DNA of 64,000 nt from NCBI GenBank assembly GCA_003222675.1, contig QHWT01000049.1, positions 1 through 64,000 of the forward strand. Reading direction: 5' to 3'. The number at the start of each line of letters is the position of its first letter. Position 1 is the stretch's first letter. Of this stretch, positions 35,436 through 42,178 are shown piece after piece. The notes beneath the pieces are model-generated. The model made no database searches, was not told where the DNA came from, and worked only from the letters and a program-made list of their open reading frames with translations. A program made the translations under genes and the position numbers. The stretch is from Acidobacteriota bacterium (GTDB lineage: Bacteria; Acidobacteriota; Vicinamibacteria; Vicinamibacterales; 2-12-FULL-66-21).

Positions 35436-36209
35436 ATGCCCCTCAGGATAGGCTTCGATATGGACGGAGTCCTTGCGGACTTCGCCGCCGCGTACCACGA
35501 GATCGAGACGCGCCTGGTCGGCCCCTCGACCCCGTCGACGCGCGCCGGCAATCCCGAGGAAGAAGCCAGTGAGGAATCTGAGGACGAGGAGACCGCGCGG
35601 ACTCGGGCGAAGGCGGAAGAAGAAGCAAGGAAAACTGAAGACGCAGCCAGACAGGCGGAAGGCGGAAGGCGGAAGAAGGAGGTGCGGCCGTCAGAACATC
35701 GGCGCCGCCGCGATCTTGTCTGGCAGGCGATCCAGGAGACGCCGGATTTCTGGACGACGCTGAAGCCGCTGGATCCGACGGCGGTGGGGCGCATTCACGA
35801 GATGATGGTGCGGCACCGCTGGGAAGTGTTCTTCATCACGCAGCGTCCGGCGACCGACGGCGACACCGTGCAGCGACAGACGCAGCGGTGGCTGGTCGAG
35901 CAGGGATTCGATCTGCCGAGCGTGCTGGTGATTGCCGGATCGCGCGGCGCGGCCGCGGGAGCGCTGCGCCTCGACTATCACGTCGACGACAATGCGAAGA
36001 ACTGCATCGACATCAAGTCGGAGTCGGGCGCCAAGCCGCTGTTGATCGTGGATCCCTCTGACGACATGACCGCCATCAGCGCGCGCCGGCTCGGCATCGG
36101 CACCGCCACGACGATAGACGAGTGCCTCACCATCCTCGAACAGGCGAGCGTCAACCGCGCGCAGCCGAACCTGCTGCATCGCCTTGCGAAACTGGTCGGG
36201 TGGCATTGA
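35436..36209 (+). CDS. HAD-like protein (5'-nucleotidase/NT5C-like) with low-complexity insert
   Basis: A 257-residue protein. Residues 1-25 hold HAD motif I, FDMDGVLADF (nucleophile Asp and general acid Asp). Residues about 30-90 are a Glu/Arg/Lys-rich insertion (EEEASEESEDEETARTRAK..., AEGGRRKKE), encoded partly by GCGGAAG heptamers like those of the intergenic islands. The fold resumes at VWQAIQETPDFWTTLKPLDP, with motif II in VFFITQRP, motif III region nearby, and motif IV as LDYHVDDNAKNC. This is the deoxyribonucleotidase/NT5C pattern. The insert lies where the cap domain sits, so activity is uncertain. GATAAT is 10-15 bases before the ATG. Confidence 0.75.
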   Translation: MPLRIGFDMDGVLADFAAAYHEIETRLVGPSTPSTRAGNPEEEASEESEDEETARTRAKAEEEARKTEDAARQAEGGRRKKEVRPSEHRRRRDLVWQAIQETPDFWTTLKPLDPTAVGRIHEMMVRHRWEVFFITQRPATDGDTVQRQTQRWLVEQGFDLPSVLVIAGSRGAAAGALRLDYHVDDNAKNCIDIKSESGAKPLLIVDPSDDMTAISARRLGIGTATTIDECLTILEQASVNRAQPNLLHRLAKLVGWH

Positions 36210-36210
36210 C

Positions 36211-36233
36211 GCCGGGTCTGAAGACCCGGCCTA
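36211..36233 (-). repeat. REP-like palindrome providing a stop codon
   Basis: GCCGGGTC-TGAA-GACCCGGC, followed by CTAT. On the minus strand the (A)TAG head is the stop codon of the membrane protein gene. Confidence 0.8.
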
Positions 36234-36677
36234 TCTGACAGCGTAATTCCTCCCGACCGCGATCGCCATAGCGGCGTTCGCACCCGCCACGAACAGCACC
36301 GCGCCCACGCGGTTCTTCTTCCACATCTTTTCACCCACGACGATCACGCCCGCGGTCGCGGCCGCTTTGAGCGCGATGAAGGCCGGAGGATTCTTCACGA
36401 TCGATCGCATCATCGGGTTCGCCTCGGCGCCGGCGCCGTTTGCCAGCGCGCGCATGGTCGACGCGTAGTCGAGCGCCTGGAGCGTCGCGAAGCCCGCATA
36501 GAGCGGAACGAGCGCGGCCGGGCGGGAGACTTTGGGTGCCAAGGGTGCGCCAGGTGCGGTGGGCACGGCGGGTACTAACGCGGCGGCGAGGTCGGCGGGC
36601 GCGGCGTCCTGCGCGGCGACAGGCACGGCGGCAGCAAGTGCGCAGGCGAACACGAACGAACACGCGGTGCGAAGCAT
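36231..36677 (-). CDS. Small secreted/membrane protein of unknown function
   Basis: A 148-residue protein with a signal peptide (MLRTACSFVFACALAAAVPVAAQ), an Ala/Pro-rich linker (about 25-50), and a domain with two to three hydrophobic helices (LVPLYAGFATLQALDYAST, FIALKAAATAGVIVVGEKMW, VGAVLFVAGANAAMAIAVG). The pattern LQALDYxST...NPxM resembles DUF5658-like small membrane proteins, but I am not certain. The ATG has AGGAGG upstream. The stop TAG is the head of a REP palindrome. It is monocistronic, and its 3' end faces the HAD-like gene. Confidence 0.65.
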   Translation of the reverse strand: MLRTACSFVFACALAAAVPVAAQDAAPADLAAALVPAVPTAPGAPLAPKVSRPAALVPLYAGFATLQALDYASTMRALANGAGAEANPMMRSIVKNPPAFIALKAAATAGVIVVGEKMWKKNRVGAVLFVAGANAAMAIAVGRNYAVR

Positions 36678-37066
36678 GACGAACCTCCTGCCGCGCGCGT
36701 TCGCCGGAGATCCGGCTCAACACTGCGGGCACGAATTCCTCGTCCCGGCTTCGCAATGGCCATTGCGCCGAACGACTTCTGAACCGTGCTACATCAACGC
36801 GAATGCCACACCTCTCGGCACGTCGCGCGAGTGCGCGAAGCGCTGACGCTGAAAAGAATTAGCGGAGATTCACCGCGAGCGCGGGAGCCGCGCGATTCGC
36901 GACGCGGCGGGTGGTTATTGCCCAGTTCGGGCAAGCAGCTACATGAAGAAGCGAAATGGTTGCCGCTGATGTTGCCGCCGTCACCATCACCAGCGCCGCC
37001 AGCTGAAGGGCTGCCTCTTGTCAGCAGCGGAGGGGTTCTGTAGTCTGCCGCACGAGGGGGATTCAC
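36678..37066. other. Spacer between divergent genes (389 bp)
   Basis: No reading frame or repeat family is supported. A GAGGGGG ribosome binding site lies just before the DUF1326 start, and a pair of complementary stretches (GGCAAGCAGC / GCTGCC) near 36930-37020 might pair. Nothing else is visible. Confidence 0.4.
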
Positions 37067-37684
37067 ATGGCGACGGCAACGACACGATGGACGCTGCGGG
37101 GTCGCGGCTACGAGTTCTGCAACTGCGATTTCGGCTGCGGCTGCAACTTCGGCGGATTCCCGAACTCCAGGGACGGCAGTTGTCGAGCGCTCATCGGCCT
37201 CGATATCACGGACGGATCCTGCGGCAACGTGAGTCTGTCAGGGCTGAGGTGCGCGGCCGTGGTGGACTGGCCGAAGGCCATCCATGAAGGCCACGGCAAG
37301 TGCGTGTTCGTCGTGGAGCCGCCGACGAGCGAAGCGCAGATCGGCGCGCTCGCCCAGATCTTCACGGGCAAGCTTGGCGGCCTGCCATGGGAACTTCTGG
37401 GCCCGACCTTCGAAGTCGCGGGGCTCGTGAAGGCGCCGATCACGATCGAAGGATCCGGCCGCAAGAGCACGTTGAAAATAGAAGGCGTGGGCGAAGGGCG
37501 CGGCGACACGTTCAAGGACCCGGTGACGGGCAAAGACCACCTGGCGAACATCGATCTGCCCGACGGATTCATCTGGAAGAAGGGGGAGTGCGGGCAGGGG
37601 ACGTTCCGCGCGAGCGCAGAGGGTGTTTCAGTCGGCGCGGAGAAGTCGAACTGGATCTTGTACGGGTTCGACTGGTCGAACTAG
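37067..37684 (+). CDS. DUF1326 domain protein
   Basis: A 205-residue cytosolic protein that starts with the family hallmark: GRGYEFCNCDFGCGCNFGGFP, a dense Cys cluster (CxCxxxCxC, then C at SRDGSCRAL and GSCG). Such a cluster probably binds a metal. The rest is a beta-rich domain with ITIEGSGRKSTLKIEGVGEGRGDTF. The function is not known. Family members are commonly encoded beside DUF2182 membrane proteins, as here, although in this window the two are convergent rather than in one operon. The ATG at 37067 has GAGGGGG about 8 bases upstream. Confidence 0.88.
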   Translation: MATATTRWTLRGRGYEFCNCDFGCGCNFGGFPNSRDGSCRALIGLDITDGSCGNVSLSGLRCAAVVDWPKAIHEGHGKCVFVVEPPTSEAQIGALAQIFTGKLGGLPWELLGPTFEVAGLVKAPITIEGSGRKSTLKIEGVGEGRGDTFKDPVTGKDHLANIDLPDGFIWKKGECGQGTFRASAEGVSVGAEKSNWILYGFDWSN

Positions 37685-37781
37685 ACCGGGGGGCTTCGCC
37701 CCGCCGGACCCCCCATCGCCGTCGCTCGCGGGGGCCCCGTGCCCCGCTCCGCTCCGGCGGGGCGCGCCCGTGGCGCGCCTA

Positions 37782-37844
37782 AGCCCGTTATCCGGCTCCT
37801 CGACAACGAGTACAAAATTCTTGTTGCGAGCCGCATAACGGGCT
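37782..37844. terminator. Long hairpin between convergent genes
   Basis: AGCCCGTTAT (37782-37791) pairs with ATAACGGGCT (37835-37844). The stem continues with CGGCTC/GAGCCG after one mismatch, 16 pairs in all, with a loop that has its own partial pairing. There is no T-tract. It may serve both converging transcripts. An extremely GC-rich stretch precedes it (37690-37780). Confidence 0.5.
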
Positions 37845-37858
37845 AGTAGAAGACCAGG

Positions 37859-38626
37859 TCAGCGCGTGAATGCCCACGCCCACGCGCCGAGCGCGACCAG
37901 GAGGGCCCCTGTCGCCCGGCTGCTCTGCGCGCCAAACGGCGCGAGCCTCTCGATCAGCACCACCGCGGTGATCACCGCGATGACGGCGAGGTTCATCACG
38001 CCCCCCACAAAGAGCAGCAGCATCAGCGCCCAGCAGCAGCCGAGGCAGTACAGGCCGTGCTCGAGGCCCATGCGCAGGGCACCGGCGGCGCCCGCGCGCC
38101 AGCGGTGCGCCACGATCGAGACGGGCGATCGGCACAGCCGCAGGCACGCGGCTTTCAGCGGCGTGAACTGGTACACGCCGGCCAGCAGGAGCAGGGTGGC
38201 CGCGGCGCGCGGCGTGGCGATCTCCATCATCGGCGTCAGCAGGAGCGTCCGGCTCAGGGCGCGCTGCAGCAGCGTGGCGCACACGCTGAACAGCATCCAG
38301 ACGAGCAGATAACCCGCTCCGACGGCGACCGCGCGCAGAGTCGCGGTGCCCCGATCCGGACTGCGCTCGGCAGCGAGCGCATACAGCCGCAACAGCGGCC
38401 ACGCCGACGGGAGCATCATGCCGGCCATCATCACTGCCCACATCGCCCAGAGCAACAGCACATGGGTGGCATCCCACGTCATCGTCATCATCCAGGCGGA
38501 CGGGCCGGTCATGGCGCCGTACATGTCGCGCGCCATCGGGACGATCCACGCCCAGCAGAGCACAGTGACGACGGTGAGGCCGGCGGCCAGGCGCGTCAAT
38601 GGACGCCGCCCTTCATTGCTCGTCAT
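37859..38626 (-). CDS. DUF2182 integral membrane protein
   Basis: A 255-residue protein with six to seven helices. It is recognised by AMWAVMMAGMMLPSAWP (the MxxAMM-PS motif of COG5486, predicted metal-binding membrane proteins), YQFTPLKAACLRLCRSP (YQxTPLKxxCLxxCRSP, the strongest signature), and GLEHGLYCLGCCWALMLLLFVGGVMNL (GxxxGxxCxGCCWALM). Cys and Met residues face each other in the membrane, suggesting metal handling, perhaps copper. It is paired by family association with the DUF1326 protein, which is convergent here. No regulator is adjacent. Confidence 0.9.
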   Translation of the reverse strand: MTSNEGRRPLTRLAAGLTVVTVLCWAWIVPMARDMYGAMTGPSAWMMTMTWDATHVLLLWAMWAVMMAGMMLPSAWPLLRLYALAAERSPDRGTATLRAVAVGAGYLLVWMLFSVCATLLQRALSRTLLLTPMMEIATPRAAATLLLLAGVYQFTPLKAACLRLCRSPVSIVAHRWRAGAAGALRMGLEHGLYCLGCCWALMLLLFVGGVMNLAVIAVITAVVLIERLAPFGAQSSRATGALLVALGAWAWAFTR

Positions 38627-38652
38627 ATCGATGCGGCAGATTGTGCCATAGC

Positions 38653-38812
38653 GATGCGGGGCGCGGAGCGCGGGGTGCGGGGTGCGGGGTGCGGGGTGCG
38701 GGATGCGGGGTGCGGGATGCGGGATGCGGCATGAGATGGGAGATTGGGATGTGGGATAAAGGATGAGGGATTCCGGATGAGGGATTCCGGATGAGGGATC
38801 AGGGATTGACGA
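38653..38812. repeat. Heptad island H (TGCGGGG heptads grading into GATGAGGG words)
   Basis: About ten TGCGGGG/TGCGGGA heptamers (38673-38735) give way to GGGAT-type words and end in ATCAGGGATTGACGAT. This 16-mer is also found in island M at 52.4 kb. Confidence 0.85.
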
Positions 38813-38813
38813 T

Positions 38814-38847
38814 AAAAAAGGCCGGCCCCCGAAGGAAGCCGGCCCTT
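38814..38847 (-). terminator. Rho-independent terminator of TonB receptor gene
   Basis: On the minus strand, GGGCCGGCTTCC - TTCG - GGGGCCGGCC is followed by six T. This is a classical intrinsic terminator about 20 bases past the stop codon. Confidence 0.88.
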
Positions 38848-38867
38848 CATTCCCCTCCCGACTCGAC

Positions 38868-41800
38868 TTACCAGTTCACGCGGACACCGAAGCGGAGCAC
38901 GCGCGGGGCCACGATCGCCTGAATGTTGTTCGCATTCGCGGCGTTCTGGTTCCCGCGGAGCGCCTGGATGGTGTTGTTGTTCGTCACGTTGAAGATGTCG
39001 ATCGCCGGCACCAAGCGCGCCGAGCCGAATGTGATCGGACGCTCGAGGTGCAGGTCGAGGTTCTGATAGTTCGGCAGGCGGTTCTCGCCAATCGGATCGA
39101 GGATGAGCGTCGGCGTGCCGCCGCCGTTCGGGAGTGCCGTGGGCAACTGGATCGCCGCCTCGAACGGATAGCCCTGACGCGCGTTGTAGAACGCCGAGAC
39201 GTTGAACGCATAGGGCAGCTGATACATGCCGCTCAACTTGAAGAGCCACTTGGCGTTCACGAACACGTTGCCAATGCCCGAGCCCGACGTGGCAAAGTCG
39301 TACTCGTGTCCGTTCCGCACCGCGATGTTGTTCGGGTTCTGGAATGATCCGTCGCCGTAGTGCTGGATGATGCTGTTGTACGCGAGGCTCGTGTTCAGCA
39401 TCCAGTGATTCGCCATCCGCCGGCGCGCGTTCACCTCGAAGCCGTTGTAAGCACGGTTGAAGTTCGGCGTGTTGATCAGGCGCGTGATGCCGCCAAGCTG
39501 CGTAGCGGGGTAGAACGCTGTGACCGTCTCGCAGCGCGCGCTGGCAACCGTGCAGGTCGGGACCACCTGCGTCGACACATAGTCGGAGCTGCTGACGAGG
39601 CTGCCGTCCGAACGCAGCGTGAAGGACGAGTTGAAATTGTCGTACCGCCGCCAGATGTAGGCGGCGTCGACGGCAAATCCGCGGCCGATCTCGCGCGCCG
39701 CGCCGACGATGAATTCATCGGTGGTGTCGTTCTTCAGGTTCGGATCGATCGTGTTGGCCGTGGTCGGAGATGACGGATTCGCCGGATCCCAGTTGCCGCT
39801 CAGGTTCTGGAAGTTGGCGAAGTTACCGTTGGTCGGCTGCACCTCATTCGCCTGCACGAACCGGTCGCCATTCAGGTCCGCCCACGGGTAGCGGACGGTC
39901 ACCGCGGTGAGCGGGTTGATCTGGCTGGAGACGCCGCCGTTGCCGACCTGACCGTAGTAGCGCGCGTAGTTCACGCGCGCCACGGTTCTCCCGTTTCCCT
40001 GCAGGTCGTAGGTGAACCCGAGGCGGGGCGAGAAGTCGTGGAAGACGATCCCCGGATCGACGCCGCCGAAGCTGACGGCCGGCAGGAGCGTCGGCATGAC
40101 CCCGCTGGCCGGGACGCTCGCCGCGAGCGCCTCGTCGTGGTTCATGTCGTAGCGAAGCCCGAGCTGGAACGTCATCTTCCGGTGCGTGATCGTGTCCTGC
40201 ACGAATGCCGCAACGTTCGTGAGGCGGGAGATGCTGTGGCTGTCGCGCGTCAGCGATGCCGCGCAGCCCGCCGCCACGCCTGTCGCGCACGTGTCGTTGT
40301 CGAACGCCGCCTGGTTCGGGAAGCGCGCCGTCGCGAAGCCGCCGGTGTGTCCGATCGACTCGCTGTACGCGTCGCGCCAGTAGGCGCCGAACTTGAACGC
40401 GTGATCCATTCCGAACGTCGCCGGCAGGAAGTAGTTCGCGTTGTAGTTGACGCTGTTCACGGGACGCAGGAACACGCTCTGTGAGGCGGAGCGGAGGTTG
40501 AGGCCGGTCGACACGATCAGCGCCGGCTGGACGTCGGTCAGCGAATCCTCGTGGAAGTCGAGGATGAAGTTGTTGCCGACGTGCGCGTAGTCCACTTCCA
40601 TCAGCAGGCGATCGGTGAGCACCCACTGGTCGCCGAATTTGTAGGTCGGCGACGGCCCGGTGATCCACCACTTCGTGCCGAAGGTCTGCGAGACCGCCGC
40701 CTGCCGCGACGTCGTCTCGATCGGGTGCAGGTCGTCGGCGCCGCGCGCGTTGCGCACCTTCTTCGACATGCTGTTGAACAGCGACAGCTTGTTTCCCGCG
40801 AACAGCTGCACCTCTCCTTTGACGTTCGTCGTCTGGAGGATGGTGTTATCAGGGTTGAGGCACGCGTTCACGTCCTTGATTGGCGTCGCGAGCGCGGTCG
40901 CGGAGGTCTTGAACGCCTGGCACGCGTCGGTCGGCTTGTAGAAATTGACGACGCCGACGTTGATGTCCTGCTTGCCGTAGCTGCCCCACACCCAGGCGCG
41001 GCCTTTCTTGATCGGGCCGCCCGCTTCGACCCCGTAATCCTTGATGTCCTGGATCGGGTTGCCGGACGTGGCGCCCTGGCGGCGCATGTCGTCGGTGATG
41101 TTGTTCGACTCGACCTGATCGTTGGTGTTGTAGTAGCGCGTGGAGCCCTTGAAGCGATCGGTGCCGCTCTTGGTCACCAGCATCACGCCGACGCCGCCGG
41201 TCTGCTGCGAGACGTCGACGCCGCCCGTGGTGATCGTCATCTCCTGGAACGCATCGAAGTCGTAGTAGGTGGGCGACGCGCCGGTGGCGGCCATGTCAGT
41301 CGTGTCGATGCCGTCGACCGACCACTTCGTGTTGCCCGGGCTCGCGCCGCGCGACACGAAGTTGGACTGCTGCCCTGACATGTTGCCGCCGATGTTCTCG
41401 CGGTCCATCGCGATCCCCGCGGTCTGCTGGAGGATGACCCACGGGTCGCGCGCCGACGGAATGCTCTGGAGCTGTTCGACGGTGAAGGTCGCCTTCGTGC
41501 CGGTCGCCTTCGTGTCGACGATCGGGCTCTCGCCCGTCACCGTCACCGTCTCCTGCACGGTCGAGACGGCCAGCTGCGTGCTGACGTTGGCGCTGAAGCC
41601 AACGCTGACGCGAATGCCTTCCTTGATGACGGTCTTGAAGCCGGGGAGCTCGAACTTCACGTTATAGGCGCCGACCTCGAGCCGCGGGAACTGGAAGCTG
41701 CCCGTTTCCGAGGAGATCGACGTCAGCGGCTGGAGAAGGCCGGGACCGGACAACGTGACAGTGACGCCGGGCAGCACCGCGCCGGAATCGTCGGTGACCT

Positions 41801-41897
41801 TGCCGAAGATTTCGCCGGTCTGCGATTGAGCCCGGACCGGCGACACGCTCAGCGCCAGCGCGAGCGCCGCCAGCAAGGCGATGAAACGCAATCTCAT
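38868..41897 (-). CDS. TonB-dependent receptor with carboxypeptidase-regulatory domain (1)
   Basis: A 1009-residue outer-membrane transporter of the Oar/SusC-like type common in Acidobacteriota. The signal peptide ends near PVRAQ. A CarboxypepD_reg domain follows (GEIFGKVTDDSGAVLPGVTVTLSG...FQFPRLEVGAYNVKFELPGFK, residues about 25-110). The plug domain has the segment ESPIVDTKATGTKATF, DPWVILQQTAGIAMDR, and the region SRGASPGNTKWSVDGIDTTDMAATG. The barrel ends with LRFGVRVNW, an aromatic terminal residue. The ATG at 41897 has GGAGG seven bases upstream. The GTG at 41918 is less likely. The ligand is unknown, probably a glycan or peptide breakdown product. A paralogue lies directly upstream. 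Confidence 0.92.
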   Translation of the reverse strand: MRLRFIALLAALALALSVSPVRAQSQTGEIFGKVTDDSGAVLPGVTVTLSGPGLLQPLTSISSETGSFQFPRLEVGAYNVKFELPGFKTVIKEGIRVSVGFSANVSTQLAVSTVQETVTVTGESPIVDTKATGTKATFTVEQLQSIPSARDPWVILQQTAGIAMDRENIGGNMSGQQSNFVSRGASPGNTKWSVDGIDTTDMAATGASPTYYDFDAFQEMTITTGGVDVSQQTGGVGVMLVTKSGTDRFKGSTRYYNTNDQVESNNITDDMRRQGATSGNPIQDIKDYGVEAGGPIKKGRAWVWGSYGKQDINVGVVNFYKPTDACQAFKTSATALATPIKDVNACLNPDNTILQTTNVKGEVQLFAGNKLSLFNSMSKKVRNARGADDLHPIETTSRQAAVSQTFGTKWWITGPSPTYKFGDQWVLTDRLLMEVDYAHVGNNFILDFHEDSLTDVQPALIVSTGLNLRSASQSVFLRPVNSVNYNANYFLPATFGMDHAFKFGAYWRDAYSESIGHTGGFATARFPNQAAFDNDTCATGVAAGCAASLTRDSHSISRLTNVAAFVQDTITHRKMTFQLGLRYDMNHDEALAASVPASGVMPTLLPAVSFGGVDPGIVFHDFSPRLGFTYDLQGNGRTVARVNYARYYGQVGNGGVSSQINPLTAVTVRYPWADLNGDRFVQANEVQPTNGNFANFQNLSGNWDPANPSSPTTANTIDPNLKNDTTDEFIVGAAREIGRGFAVDAAYIWRRYDNFNSSFTLRSDGSLVSSSDYVSTQVVPTCTVASARCETVTAFYPATQLGGITRLINTPNFNRAYNGFEVNARRRMANHWMLNTSLAYNSIIQHYGDGSFQNPNNIAVRNGHEYDFATSGSGIGNVFVNAKWLFKLSGMYQLPYAFNVSAFYNARQGYPFEAAIQLPTALPNGGGTPTLILDPIGENRLPNYQNLDLHLERPITFGSARLVPAIDIFNVTNNNTIQALRGNQNAANANNIQAIVAPRVLRFGVRVNW

Positions 41898-42104
41898 CTT
41901 CCATCCTCCGTTGTTCACAAGCCGGAAGGGCGCGGAGCGGAGAATAGCAGGAAAAATGCCACAACCGGACGATCGTTCCGCTGGTGGGATGGACGACGAA
42001 TGACGAGTTTTGCCAGGAAAACTGCGGAATTAAAGCCCTACGATATCGACCGGTCTACTGGCGGGATCTGGTTAGATTCAAGCGGTTGGATTGACCAATC
42101 CAAG

Positions 42105-42174
42105 GCCAGCCGCCAGCCGCCAGCCAAAAGCTGGAAGCTGGCAGCTGGAAGCTGGTAGCTGATAGCTGGCAGCT
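42105..42174. repeat. Heptad island I (GCCAGCC and AGCTGGA/AGCTGGC units)
   Basis: Three GCCAGCC heptamers are followed by about eight AGCTGGN heptamers. The two word types are complementary (CCAGC/GCTGG), so the island can fold back on itself. Confidence 0.85.
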
Positions 42175-42178
42175 TTGT

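Noticed and set aside
37782..37844. Possible integron attC site
   Set aside because: The ends read GTTAT...ATAAC, the wrong orientation for R boxes (AAC...GTT), and no integrase is near. A simple hairpin is the better reading.
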